Of a DNA stretch of 64,000 nt, positions 34,293 through 49,200 are shown in pieces. The stretch lies in contig OZ025267.1 in the NCBI GenBank assembly GCA_964019165.1, positions 12,586,069-12,650,068 of the forward strand, written 5' to 3'. Each line of letters begins with the position of its first letter. Position 1 is the first letter of the stretch. Both the position numbers and the translations under genes were made by a program. Under the pieces are notes generated by a model. That model was not told the DNA's origin, ran no database searches, and saw nothing but the letters and a program-made list of their open reading frames with translations. Source of the stretch: Mastigias papua (Eukaryota > Cnidaria > Scyphozoa > Rhizostomeae > Mastigiidae).

Positions 34293-37200
34293 GTAATTTT
34301 CAATATGTTTGACTGTTTCTTGCTATTAGAATCCGAATTGCGTTGTTCTGTGATTGGACAATTGTCAGTTGTGCGGGCAAGTTGAAAATCCACGGTCTTA
34401 ACGGCATATCTTATCAGAACGGACCCCACCAAATGTTGATAAATTACATATCAACCTATAGGTCTCACCCTCCCAAGTAAGAATCTCCAATAATATTTGC
34501 GGAATACTACAGCGTTTAGAGATTATGGTCTTTTTCGTAGTAGTATAGTATGGCCTAGCACTTGGTTCCGCAGATATTTGAAAAATTGGAAGTGAAATTC
34601 CTATATAATTTATCTACAACATCAAAGCAATCTTCTTGTATACAAGGAATATGCAATAAAACCTGCTGCTCTGAGGGTGGGGTGGGGAATTACACAGAAA
34701 TAATCACTCACCCAAAATCACTGCCTCCACAGTGTCACTAGAGTCATGATTATGCTATTCCGCACAGAAACCATAATTGAATAAAAGTAGCAGTCATCCT
34801 CCTTATTTGCAACAGTACAAAACAAAGAATAAGTGTTGCATAGTTTGTACACACCAACTCAGTCAGATGGTCTTTCACCATAGACATGAACTTTTGATAC
34901 CTTACAGATGTTTGCCTTTGGCACCAACATATTAAAATATCACTGCAATCATCTTTTGGCATGCGTGCTTACCCCTTAAGCCTAGGTATGTCATTTGAAT
35001 TAAAGTGGTAAGTTATACAGTTAGATTCAGGAGGTAAACACAAGTGCCGAAAGATGCCTGTACAGTGATTTTTCAAAATGTAAGGTAAACTTCTGTAAGG
35101 TATCAAAGGAAGTCATGTCTTTGGAGAAAGAGCATATTCCGCCACTCAGATAGAGTTGATGGTTATAAATTAAGCAACAATTTTTCTTTTTTGTACTGTT
35201 GGAAATAAGGACAATTGCTACTTTACTCCTTTATGGTTTGTGTACAAGATAGTGTAAGCATGACTCTTGTGACATGATGGAGGCAGTGATCTGTGATGGG
35301 TATGCAGCTGACTGGTGTTTGCAATAGTGACAGCTTGGTTGCATTTGTTTTGGTACATTATATGTGTAGCTTCACTGCAAGATCTGCTACAGACAGAGGT
35401 ACGAACAATCAACCCAACCCAACCCAGCAAAAGCAATGCGGAAAACCACAATGCTGGCAATTACAGTGATTGATTCAATGTTTACTATAAGAAGATTAGA
35501 GCTTCTACACTCTGAAATTGAGGCACATGACCAAGAACTCGCATGACCAGAGTGGGGCGAGTGGCTGACAATTATTTGAGAATATGACATTGCAAAGTTT
35601 GTTTTGGAAAATTGAACTTAATAGTGTTTCCCTTTCATTTTTCCACAAGCAAGCCATAGCCTAGAGTGTTACCTACTGTAAAGATGTCCTGTAATCATCT
35701 AGTTTGGGAAATATTACATGGCTTTAAAGGACCTACAATCGTTTTTGCTCTATATCCTGAAAGCATTCAACTTGAAATGATAACTGGATTTGGCACTGAT
35801 AGAAAGAACTGACTTACTGCAAAATGATAAATGTATGTAATCAGAATGTTATGAGCCCATGCTAAATGCTTCAAACAGAAGTAGCAAAACTCCAGGTTAT
35901 CTTGCCGAATAAAGTTCAAGTTCGGCTTCAAAAAAGCTAAGTTCATCAATTTCATCTATATCACTGTCTTACTCTGATGAATCATCTGGTAAGGGAGCAT
36001 CAATTTCTGTTGACATTTGGGTGCCTGGAAGATTATTTATTTTCATTTGCCTTTTTGATTTGAGGTACATATCGACAGCTCTCTCTATCATTTCTCCCCT
36101 CTCATCTTTACTCCAAAGAGAGTGATTTCCATATACTATGAAATTGTCATTGAGGGTACTGTGTGACAAAGAGAGGCATTTGTCAGAGAATATGTTGCTC
36201 ACTGTGGTAAACGCTCTCTCAACCTTTAAACTTGAGCATACGATGGGTTTCAATGACTTGAAAATGTGGACAGATTAGGATGTTTTAATGCTGTTCAGAC
36301 AAGTGAAAGACAAACACATTAGTAAATAGAAACAAAGAAGCACCCCCTCCCTTAACAAAAAATAGGAATTGACGAACATTTGTCAGTCCATTAAAAATTA
36401 CTACATTTCGAAATGGAGTTTCTCAAGTGGGTGAGCCTACTACTCAAGAATGGATAAAAATGATTGTCAGATTATGGATGTTGCTCACCACAAGGGAAAT
36501 GTTTATTACTGGGCATGCGATTTATTGCTCTGAAATGGAAGCATGGGTGCATGCCTGTGCACCCGCATGTGTGGTTGATTGCCCCCCCCCCACTGAAATG
36601 CCTGCAGATGTAAATGGAAAAATTTGTTAAATAAATTGAAACACCAGCACAGAATAGGAAAATTGTCTATAATATTAATACCAAAAAACAATTAAGAAAT
36701 TTACTAATGAAATATATTAAGATATACGAATAAATTACTTAGAAAATACACAATAAACTAATGAATACTTAGTATTTATTTATCCTCAGAGCTACAAATA
36801 TCTCCCGGCATAAGTGGACAAAGCTTCATAGGTTTTCATAAGAAAACTCAGCAAAACTTGAACCAAAAATGTTCTCTGCCTCTTCTTATTGTCGTATCTT
36901 CAATCTACACAAAAAGAAGCACATTTAGCGCTTTTATAGCTATAAGTCTCAAAGGGATACAAACACAAAGTTTTTCCCAAAGCAAATTAGATCATAAGTT
37001 AACTGTTACAGAAATATGAGAACAAAAGAATTTCCCCTCCCCCCAGAACAGAAAAAACACTACACAAATGAAATCAATCCCTAGATGTGCATGAGTGGCC
37101 ATGAACTGGACATTTCATCTATTTTCACTCAGCTTGGTCTTTCAGTGTCATCCAATCTTTCTTGGAAAACCCACATCCACTCCACTGCTAAACATGCATC

Positions 37201-40200
37201 TCAGAAACTTGGCTTCCTTTCTAGAGCCCGTGGCTTTTTCTCTCCTTCTCAGCTACTGACTATATACAAATCTCAGATTCGTCCTTCTCTGGAGTACTGC
37301 TCCCATTTTTGGGGTGGTGCTCCCAGATCTCTACATCTTCTTGACAAAGTCATGTCCAAAGCCACTCGTCTCATAAATAATCCAAGTTTCACCAAATCTC
37401 TCCAATCTCTCTCATCGTCGTCTGGTTGCAGATCTGTCCATTTTATATCGATATCTTCATGACATTGCTCACTGGAAATGAAGAGTATTATTCCTGATCC
37501 CTTGAAGCATGTTTGACCCACAAGAAGCTCTTATCAATCACACCCTTTCCAAGTCATACTATCCAATCCATGACCTCTTTCCCACAAATCTTCTTTCATT
37601 CCAAGAACTTGTAAACTTTGGAACACCTTACCTTCCACTTCCTTTCCTGAATCCTACAACTTATCTTCCTTCAAATCTAACATCAACAAACTGGATCTCA
37701 TCTCCCTATCTAACTAACTTTCCTTTCTCTTTCTTCCTTTGTCAGGGCTTTGTTATAGGCTCTATTGGCCTGTCCCTGACAGTACATGCTAAAAAAAGTA
37801 AAAAAAAGTTGAGGAATTTAGCAACAGGACACAACAAGATTGATTATGGAATAATATGCTTTTGAGCTAAAGTGCAAACCCATAATGTAATATATAGCAT
37901 TATGGCTTGTATAAATATGAGTCATTCTCCACAAATGCCTGTTATTTTAAATACTTTATTAATGAGTGCTTGAAATCCAATAGACTGGGCTTTTGGCAGA
38001 TTCGCGGGCAACCGCATGGACAATGACTTGGTTCAGAATCAGATATGTGCACATGACCAAAATGCCCATAATTACAAAATATTCCTGATTCTATATTTTC
38101 AAGAAACATAGATAAAGACCATAGACCTTAGTCCTACCACACTAACCTTTGCAGATAACACACTCCATTGGTTTCTGTTGGCAGTCACCCTCTACATGTC
38201 TTCACTCTTGATGTTTAGCATCCTCATGCCATTTTGAAATGTCCTTTGCCATGTTTCCATCTGTCTTCCCTTCTTCCCTCTCCATCTCTAGGCTCCGAGT
38301 CAACTATTTTCTTTTTGAAATGCTAGCATGGCAGGTGAAGCATATGCTCCAGCAGTCTGAGCCTCCTTTCTGTTACCATGTTTTGTAGCTGCCATGATTG
38401 TGCATGCTGAAGAACCCCCTGTTTGTAGTATGGTTGTGGTAAGAAATTCCAAGAATCTGCCGCAAACATCTTTGATGGAAAATGTCTAGTTTCTTGGAGA
38501 TCTCTGTTGTTACTTTCCAAGTTTTGCTAGCATACAGCACAGTCTTTGGTACAATAGTGTTGCACAATTGAAGCTTAATTTTTGTTTCAATTTTTGAGCT
38601 CTTCCAAATTTTCTCCACCTTCTGGAAGACAGCTGTTGCTTTTCTGACCCTTATGTTGACATCTCTATCTGCTCCTCCATTATATGTTAGGATGCTACGC
38701 CAGTACAGACAGCTGTTCACCTCATCATCAGGATTACCTCCAACCATTATTGAGGCTCCATGTATAAATCACTGACTGCCATCACACTAGTCATCGATGG
38801 AGGGACAGTCATAAGAGACATTTTATAGCATTCTGTACTCAAACTAATCTCCCTAACCATTTGAATAAAGATATTGATTCACAATAAGCATAATGTGTGT
38901 TTTGGTGCAATATCAACACAAAATGATTTCTGTAAATAGCAAAATGCATTAGTGTCAAGATGGATACTCTCTAGTGCCAGGTTGTGTCATTTTTGTCAAA
39001 ATTGTAATTTTACTTAAAACATAGAATGAAAAATGAGGGACACTAAAGATGAAACAGTCATATTGAAAATGACAATGACTAAATAAATTTCTTGTTTGAA
39101 AAGCAAATCAAGTTTAGGATAGTTGTTGAAAACTACAAGTTCACAAAATTCAGCTAACAGGTCACTTTTTACTTCTTGCAGAATGATGCTATTTTATCCA
39201 TTACTAGTACAGCTAGACCTATTTCAAAAGATCTTTCCATCAAAAGTGAAACATAAAGGTATGATTTACTTTGACAGAAAGATGTTTGAAACAGGTCTAA
39301 TTGTACCAGTAATATGTGACAATGTAATTGTACCAGAAACAGGTAGTGTTTCCATTTCACAACTGGGCTAGATCAGAGTGCTTCGTAGAATTCACAGATC
39401 AATGTTTCCAGGGAAAATTGTTAGTGATACCAGCATGATGCCATAGATTTTGTGTGTGATGTCAGTCATTGCAGTTTTCTCAAATGCAGTGAAGGAAAAG
39501 TAATTATTTGGTGAACAATGATGGTCTATGTTGTATGTAGTCCCAAAGCTATTTTCTGGAGATCAAGAGGAAAATATCTGAATATTGTGCGTTTGAGGTA
39601 GTGTGAAGTTACAATGACCTAATATAGTTAGAAAAGCAAAATAGGAAAGAGGAATGTCACATTTGCCTTTACTATCACATTTGACTAGCTTTAATATTTT
39701 TTTGTGCTATTGGACTTGAACTGGCTTTAGCAATGTATGAGCCTGTTTCTTTGTTCTGTTGCTACCAAGTTCTCCAATGTTTGGCAAAATTTGAATTGCC
39801 GGTTGTGAATTATTCCTGACGGCAGCAACATAGTGGGCTCTTCTTATGTGCTTATGGTGGGCGGAAGAAGTTGGTGGAAGCATTCACAACCATCAGATGA
39901 TCTGCAAAACAGACTCCATCTAGCTGCAGCAAGATTATCAATTCTTGTTTTTGCACCGCAGAACGGTTTCCTTCTTTCTGACCCATCCTATCTGTAGGGG
40001 TGCATTTGGATCCTTGCTATTTGCAATGCTCTGTTAGTAGGAGGTACAATGCAAATTGCAAAGGCTTGCTAGGGCCCTCCAGTGCAGATTGATTAAGAAA
40101 GGAGAATTGCAGGCGTGAGATTTACCTTTGAGTTGTTTTTAACCATGCGACCTGAAAGCTCAAGTCTTTGGGCTGTCGTGTCGTGCTCTCAAGCACAGCT

Positions 40201-43200
40201 GCAGAGGAAAGTCATTTAGCTTGCTAAACAATACTGAGAGCATCATGTTCTCGAAACATCACGTAGGCTTTGTCTGAAAATTATTCTACCTGTACCTGAT
40301 TGTACATAGATCTGGCACTATATGTAAGCTTATTTCATGTCCTTCATCATGAGTAATTTCGATATGATCATCTTTTTTATCATTCTTGTTCGAAATACAG
40401 TATGTAATTTATTTCTAAGCTGTTGAAATGATTCGTCTTTTCAATTACAGCAATGGATCTTTTCCCCGAAATTTACAGATCAAGGTCACGATGGCTGTAT
40501 TAAAACTGTTGCAATTTGTGGAAAGTATTTGGCATCTGGGAGTTCTGATGAAGTTATACGGTAGTATGGAGTTGAAACTTTGTTGCAATTCATTTCCTCT
40601 ACGCTAACATTACACTAACTTCACATAAACATTATATTGCGCCTCAACACCTTGCCCTTTGTTTAGACCTATTTTTATACTACTCTCAGGTACCAAATAA
40701 ACGCCCCCCGCTTATTAATTTTTCGATTTTTCTCCAACCCCCCGGACCTTATTAGGACTCTCCGTTTATTAATTTTAAAGAAAATGAAGTTGTTTATCAG
40801 CTCTTAATTTTGTTTCCTTTCTTTGTTAGTACAATTCACGCTCAAGCATTCGAATGGTTAGTTTAGAATAAGTGTCAATTGATATCAAAACATAGTTAAT
40901 TGACTTTACTATAGCACGAAAAAGTGGAAACATTCTTTTGTCATACTGAAAGCGTTTTTCGTCCGGCACTCGTCAGAGTATGAAACTTCGGATAACGACC
41001 GAAAGGTGAACTGAATTATACAGCTAGATGCGGGTGCGTGGAGATGTGATATGATGAATAATGCCTCTATTTGGCCCTATGGTTGGCCAATTAGCACCTA
41101 TTCACCATTGTTTTACTTGACGAGTCCAAATGAGAATATGAACTATTTTTGTAAACTGATTCCAAAATACATAAATGAAAGGATAATCTTGCTTGCTAAA
41201 ACATCTAGAAAATTCAAGGAGTTATTTTGCTCCTTCTCTAACGTAAAGTTTAGGGCTGGATGTAGCTGGTTGAGGTTGACATGAAAACGATCACATTCCA
41301 GCTCAGAACCGAAAATGACAAATGTATCTTCAACATAACGAAAGTGGACACCTGGTTTTACGGTGCCATCAAAAAGTCTACTTTCATGAAAACCCACGAA
41401 AATATTTGCTAAAGCTGGATCTAAATGGCTACCCATGGCCACTCCGTCTAATTGTTTATACATCTGGTTGTTAAAACTAAATTCCACTCCTCGCCTAGCA
41501 ATTAGCATCAATTCTTTGAAGGTGTCCTTGATGAAGGAAGGGCAATCATGGTGACCTAGATACAAAGCATTAGCACAAATCCCTATGGCCTCATCTAATG
41601 GCACTTTGGTGAATAGACTGCTGATGTCAAAAGAGCACAGATATTTTTTGGCAGGTTCAAGGTTGTAGTTTTGGATAACGCTGGCAAACGTGGAAGAATC
41701 TTTTACGCAATTCGAGGAGAAGAGTTTTGGACCGGTACCAAAACTTCTCATAACCATTTGTTAAATTCATGTTGAGAGCAGCCTCTATGATAGCGTTCCT
41801 ACCACTCAAAAAAGTTGTGTAGTTTGCGAATTTTCGTGCCGATGTGAAGTTGGGTACGTAGGGCGAACTTCGCAGACACTAGCAGACACTATATAACAAC
41901 ATGTACCCACAAGCACCAGGACGAAAAACATTATAAAAAGAGAACAGCCAACTCGTATGTGTAAAAACTCTAATTCTAAAATGAAAAGTGATTCGGCCAT
42001 AGGGCAACATGTTATTACCAACCGAGAATGTGCCAAAACATATACAGACGATAATTGTCGGATCATAGGGCAAGCAAGATCATCCTTTCATTTATGTGTT
42101 TTGGAATCAGTTTACATTAAGACTCAAAAGCCAGCCTTGTGTAAACAAAAATAGTTCATATTCTCATTTGGACTCGTCAAGTAAAACAATGGTGAATAGG
42201 TGCTAATTGGCCAACCATAGGGCCAAATAGAGGCATTATTCATCATATCACATCTCCACGCACCCGCATCTAGCTGTATAATTCAGTTCACCTTTCGGTC
42301 GTTATCCGAAGTTTCATACTCTGACGAGTGTCGGACGAAAACGCTGTCAATATGCCAAAAGAATGTTCCCGCTTTTTCGTGTTATAGTGAAGTTCTGTAG
42401 TACCAACAGACTTTTCACGTTAATTGACTTTGTTCAAAACGACTTTTGTTATTATATTTTCTGGCATACTACTTCTAAAAAATGTCGCGAAAAATTGCTG
42501 CTGCAATGGCAGCCTGCGAAAATGGCATCCTGTTTTTGTTTTTCCCGCACTTTATGGTCATTTTAAGCTCTTTTTCATTTCCAACCCCCCGTTTATTCTG
42601 ATCCCCCCGTTTATTACAGTTCAGAATTGTTTCTAACTCCCTTTTTCATTAGGACCCCCCATTTATTTGACACTTGAGAGTAGCTTTCCCTCAACACTTT
42701 GCCATACCTAACCTAGCCTGTCCTTTCCCAGGCAGATTTTGTTTATTTAATTTTATTGCGTAATTCCGGGGAACTAATTTATATAGCACATGAGAAATGT
42801 AAAATAGTTAGTTGATACTTACGCTGGCGTTGCTAATACATAAAAACGCTTCTATGAAATTTCCTTGTTCCATTTTTACGAACGACAGTAAAGCCACGAA
42901 AAACACAACATATGTTGCTAAGCTCTTATGGTCAACACTATAAACTTCTACAGTTACTCCCTTTTTAAGGGATCATGGTATTCAAATTGAAAAGAATATC
43001 TGGAGTTGTTAAAGCTAACTTTAAAAAGTGTATCACCAACACCACCCTTCAGTTTCACTCACATGTACGCAGTTTTTTCCGTAGTGTATTGGTGCTGTGA
43101 CCCATTAAAATCATTTGTTATTCCCAACTGGATACTTCGTTTTGCTCAGCCGTCTATTCCCTATGATTTTTTTCCTCTTTCATACCAACAAATCATAAAA

Positions 43201-46200
43201 GTAATTCGTAGAATGGAAGCACCCGATTCTCTTTGTCCATTAGATAGTCTCTTTGATTCCGTTTGAACGCTGTCCACATCATTAATCTACTCTCACAGAA
43301 CTCTTTCGTATCTTTTGGCGGTCAGGGAGAGTCCACTTGAATGGAAAGGGCCTGCAGTATCCTCATTTACAAGAATGTGGCATTTCTGATCCTGCAATCG
43401 TTATGCCTATCACTCTCGAAAGCGTTCCACTCAAGATATTTGCAGCAAGTCTACGTGATTAGATCTATACCTTTCTGCAGGCTAGTGGTTTCATTTAACA
43501 TCAAATTCAGAAATTCTTTCTTCTTAACTTATCCGGAACTTTTGACCACACTGCTCAAAACGCTTATGTCATTAATCAAGCAAGAGTCAAACAAAGTTCT
43601 CTTGTTGTCACCTTACTTGATTTGAAAACTGTTCTCGGCAAACATAATTGCTCAGAGTCTTATGTATCATCACCTTTCTGATCACACGCAACAGCTTATC
43701 CTCAGTCTCTACTCGAAATTTCAAGCCCCCAGTTTAAAAATTACTTTTCAAGCACCATTTATCTTAGTGGCTTGCGGTGCTCGTTAGAGGACTGTTTATG
43801 CCCATTAGTCTTCAACCTCTGTTTTAATACATTTATTGTCACCTCTGTTTTAATACATTTATTCATTACATCTCTGATCACAAATTAAAGCTATTTGGTT
43901 TCACAATCAGCTCTCTCTACCCTATCCACTGTCTTCAATTTGCAGACATTGCTGCGGTCATAATTTGTCTCGAAGTGACAATCAAAACCGTATCGAGACA
44001 TTTCACTAGATTGTGCGCATGGACAGTCATCGGGGTTGATAAATGTTCCAACTTTCGCATAAGAAAGAGATCAACTTCGTCAACCCAATATCTTCCTAAG
44101 CAGACGATAAATCATGAAATTTCCCCAACGGTAGACAATGGCAATTTACATCTTTCGATTGACATTTCAATTATACTATGGATAACCAATCCACCTCTCT
44201 TAAGCTCTCAAAGTCCTCGACAATTTAATGAAAAAATCTATGATCTTTTCTGTCATCGAAAAAATGAACTGAGAATTTATCTTCAATGTGTTCTTTCCAA
44301 CTTTTTCTGCTTCCTTACTATTGATGATCGTAGTTGCATTTGGGTGATGCGATATCTTGATAATACGATTGCTAAGTACGCTGGGCAGTGGGTTGAACCT
44401 CCTAATATTAGCTCTACTTTGAGTTCTGTCACCCTTCAAAATTCAAAGTATGAAGTGAACTTTAGTCTGCCATCTGCGAAATTTATTGAATAACAGACTG
44501 CTATAAGAAATGCTCTTAAATCTTCTCCCAATCCTGAGGTCAATTCATTTTGGGCTGCAACTAGTAATGGTGGTATTATCCAGTATGAAAAGTATAAAAA
44601 TACTAAACAAGTTATAACTGTTATTCGGAAAGGACATGAACATCGCATTAATCATAAATTAACAACCCAATGTTTCATGATATCTTCCGTAAAGTCTCAA
44701 ATCTTAGGGTTCGTGGCCTTTGGATTGCTGTACAACAAAGTGTGAATTAACACCACAATGTTTCATGATATCTTCCATTCTTTATGTCTCAAATCTTAGG
44801 GTTCGTGGCCTTTGGACAACTGTACAATAAAGTATATCTAGGAACATTTAAATTTCATGATTAAGTACCTAAACAACACTCTGTCAACCAGGAAGAACCT
44901 TCACATTGGTCTCTGTCGGATTCTCCTTCTTGCTCTTTCTGCCTTCAGCCAGAAACACTTGAACATGTCTGGATTTGCAATTCGTATCTTTTGGATGGTA
45001 AATACACCTGGCGTCACAACTCTGTGCTTCCTTTTTGTGCAATATCATTCTCACCTTCGCAGAATTGCATGTTGTATGCTGTTCACCCTGTCTTGTTATC
45101 TCTTTCTTTGGTCACCCTTGACTCCCCTAGAATACTGTTTGTCTTTGAGAGCTTAAAGTCGGATTTGAAGCAAATATAGAAAGCAACAGCCGTAACAAAG
45201 TTGCTATATACAAGGCACTTTTCCGCGATCTAAATTCAGACTATCGCAGTATCCATTGTGTAAAAATTTAGTGGTTCTGTGAGTTTTGAATCCTCGCCTG
45301 GTTCAGCATTGACGATGATTGACGATTTAGGTATTGATAAACAAACGAAGTCAAGTTTTCAAAAAGTTGATTTACGCGTCTGTTCGGTGTAATTCTTATA
45401 TTTGCTGCCATGGGAATAAATCATGGAGGGCTCCTGAACTTTTATATGTTTAGAACTTTACATTTATGTATGTCTTTATGTGTATTCATCTTAACTTTTA
45501 TATTCTTTGTGTCTGTTCAACATATGCTTACATTAACTACAAAAGATTTCGTCGTGACAAAACTTTGGACAAATATTTTCACCAAAATGTCTTCGACGAT
45601 ATGTCAAATGAGACGATGATGCATGAGAATTCGCATAGAAAAATTATAATATGAGGTCAGAGATCAAGTTATTGCACCCCTTTAATCTAGTTTGTATAAA
45701 TTACAGAGTTAGTCTCGTGTGCATTATCCGTATAATCATCCTCATCTTCGGCATCATCATTATCATCATCTGTCTTTTCCCGTACGCCCCTTACGGGGCC
45801 TAGGCTGACCCTGGGATCAGTGTTGCCTTCAAATTGTTTAGAAGAGGTGATTGAGTCGGCTACACTCAGTCCACTCTGTTACCCCAGCAGGTACTTGTCA
45901 GAACTGCAGCCTGAAGCTGCTGTGCCTGACTTTCACTGACGGGGCCTGGTTGGACAGTTTGCCACAGGTCGTCAACATCTGCCCCAATTCTGAATCTATG
46001 TGAAATGAATCGCTATCAATGTAAGGACAGTGTCTCTCTGTGCCCGCTTGCCACCACGAGGAGGTCTCCAACCATGGGCTAGCCATCATAATCATCGTCA
46101 TCATCATCATCATCGTCATCGTCGTCGTCATCATCGTTGTCGTCGTAGGCTGTCATTCCCTATCAGGAATCCGCCATCCGATTTCCCATCTCGACGTTGG

Positions 46201-49200
46201 CCTGTTTCCCCTTACAGATTCTCCTATGGCTATTAACATTTGCTCTTGATCTTGGTTGACTACAAAGTTCGCAAATTATCAAGTCCCCTTTCATTTCATT
46301 CTCTCTTTTCTCTTTCTGTACCACTCTTTCTTCTTCCATTAAAGTATGCTGTCTTTCATTTCTAAGTCTGCAGGACTTTCTATGACGGGCCATGTTTGCT
46401 ATGGATTTGTCCTCTCCACAATGTGGGCAAATTCCTTTCAGGACCCCCGTGCAAAATTTCTGGTGGCCACTTATCGATGCTTTCTCTGCTATTGTAGTAT
46501 TACACCAGTCACACTTTGTTTCCTGCTGCCTGTTCTTTCTATGTATCTCTTCAAGATTCTTTCTTGCTGTGATTGATTTAAATGTTTGTCTACATTCAGT
46601 CCATTGACATACTAGTGATCTTTGCTGGTCCCTAGTCCTCTATGATCTTGACATCTGTGAAAATTGGTTTCCATGAAGTTTTGATTGCTGTTCTTCCCAC
46701 TCTTCTAAATGCTTTTTCCTCATACGTATTATTTCTCTCCATTTTGACCTGTCACATACAAGGTGTTCAATTGAGTCAGCATCTAATCCAGCATCATAGA
46801 GTATCTTCCTTCAATATTCTAACGTTCCATGTCTTGGCTTTCTTTGTGGTGTCGGTGTCACCAGTGGTACATACCAGCCGAGTGTTATCCGTTTCGTTGG
46901 ACGACTGTTGTCCATCCATAGCACATGACCAATCCTTCTCAATACTCTTTCCTCGATCTTGGCTTCCATTAAACTGACTCCAAGACCTCTTCTCACTCCC
47001 TACATGTTCAATTTATTCTCTTCCATTTGCTTAAGAGCTGGTCCCCTTTTCTTATTCATGCATACAAATCGATAACCATAGTCTACTATTTTTTGCATCT
47101 CTTTTATCTCTTTCTTCCGCCATGCCCTTGTCTCAAAACTGAATGTCATCGTTGATTCAACTACGGCTTGAGTAATCATTGCTTGTGTTTTCCTAGCTAG
47201 TTTGGAATTTTTCAATCTTTTCTTGATGGTCATAAGAGCATGTCTTCCCCTTTTTTCCTTTGGTTTAAATCTTGTCTCCTACCTACCCATGTCCCAAGCA
47301 TCCGTGTTTCACCTCCAGCTGCTGTGCCTAATGCTAGATGTTCTTCTTTGCCATCGTGACACTTTTCTTCAAAACTTCTAATCTTAGTTTTACAATTTCC
47401 TTGCTTTGTCTCATTTCATCTTTTTCACCATACAGTGTCGTATCATCAGCGAATAAAGCTTCTGTGAGTCTAAAAGTTTCTCTTTCTGTGCTCTTTATCG
47501 CCTGCTTCGTTGATTTCGGTGGTAGATAATTCCCTGGGCGCCAACTGAACTTTATACCTACATTCAGTCCTTTTTCCAGTGCACTTTTTCCCGTTCTTCT
47601 GCCGCTCGCCTCATTGCTGCTGAGTGATAGATATTAAAGAGTATAGGAGACGTAGCACATCCTTCTCGTAATCCTCGTAATGGTCGCCATGAATCGCTGT
47701 TTTCCTCCCTCCCTCTTAGTCTGTATTCAGTTTCCTCATGCAGTCCTTTTAGTAGTCTAATGCTTTCCTCTTTCATTCCATATTTTCTTAGCATGCTCCA
47801 CAGGATTGGTCTGTTGACGTATGGATATGCTTTCTTTATGTCCAAAAGTGTTGCTACAGGATTCCAGGCTTCCTCACTATTACTCATATTTACATATAGC
47901 CCTGCTTCTTCATGTAGTCTCATACATATTTGTGCCACATCTGCTGTCGATCTACCAACTCGAAATCCGTCTTGGTTTTCATCCATCACTCCTATTTTCT
48001 CTTCCCATATTCTTAATCTTGACGCCATGATTCTTGGCAATATTCTACTTGCCATACTTAGGTGTTATTGGGCTTTTGAGTTTATCTGCCTCAAATCTTG
48101 CTGCTTCACTGTCTCTCATATCCGTGATCTTTTCTATTGCTTTCTTCGTCGTTTCCTCACTCTCCTCAATTCTATCTTTTGATACCTTTTCGAAGTGTAA
48201 TTTGTACTGTTGTGGAGTAAAATATATTCCCTCGCTGATGCCGTCTTTGAGTCTCTCATTCCTAGCTTTTTTAATAGTTGATACATCTTCCCTAAATTAT
48301 TCTGTTGTTCTGCTTCTTGGCATTAGTCTATGATTTGCTGCCACCATGTTCTTTCCATCCTCTCAATTTGTTCCTACATATTTTCCTTCTACGTTTCCTC
48401 TCTGCTCGCTTCTCTTTAATTGCAAGATCTTTCTGCTCTTTCTCTTCATCCGTTAGGCATTGCTTTGATGCCTCAATCAATGAAAATAATAAATGGGGCT
48501 TGGACTATATATATATCTCTCTCTGTCAGCTAATCCTCTTACAGGGCGTTGCCTCTTGAACCTTCCTACGAAACAACGAAGTGTCCTCCGCCAATCTTCC
48601 AGCCTGTGTTGTTGTAATTCCCATCCATTCCTCTATGTCCTGTTCCCATCTCCTCGCAGGTCTTCCTCTTCCTCTTCGGAATATACAAATATATAATATG
48701 CAAACTAAAAATTCCTTATTTAGGAGGTGTCAATAAATAAAAATGAGTAGTGAAATTTAAGAAAAGTTTGCAATCAGGGACCCCCGTCACTGGGGTGCCT
48801 GGGATTATATTTATTAAAACAAATTTGAATTTCAGAAAATGGTATTTTTTATACAGTATCTATTGTTTGACAATATCTAAATAATCTTCCATTAAACTGA
48901 TACACCAAATACATCTAAATATTCCATTGCTTATGGATGCCATTGCTGATTTGGAAAATGAGTCATCTCAGTCTCAAGAAAACAGCTGGCCAAGCTCTAT
49001 ACTTGACTCACAAATAGATACATCATATGAAGAGCTACAGAGTATTGAAGAATCTGTCAATGATGACGAGGGACAGAGATTTGATGAAACAAATGTTGGC
49101 AATGAAACATTCTGTCTGGTTCCAAAAGACATGGCAAAATATGTCCCAGCATATTTAACCAAAAAGGAAATACTTGAAGGAGTAGGGGAAGTTGGGAGCA

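Larger units (their letters stand above)
40682..42690. mobile_element. Inverted, double-ended Penelope-like element (PLE-5)
   Basis: Two 3' halves of a PLE lie back to back. The left half (minus strand) keeps the RT, and the right half (plus strand) keeps the GIY-YIG domain. Each is followed by the same ~250-bp 3' sequence (about 40895-41160 and 42160-42400), near-identical as inverted repeats and each holding a hammerhead motif. Further out, a G-rich repeat also appears in inverted form, with CTACTCTCAGGTACCAAATAA on the left and CTACTCTCAAGTGTCAAATAA inverted on the right. Between the inner and outer homologies the arms do not match. Confidence 0.7.

Noticed and set aside
34218..42690. One DNA transposon spanning exon 1 and carrying it as captured host sequence
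   Set aside because: The inverted repeat R copies are old and moderately similar, and the exon chain continues with matching phases to exon 4, so the exon is simply part of the host gene.
46030..46249. His-rich and Ile-rich short frames
   Set aside because: They come from the ATC/GTC microsatellite.
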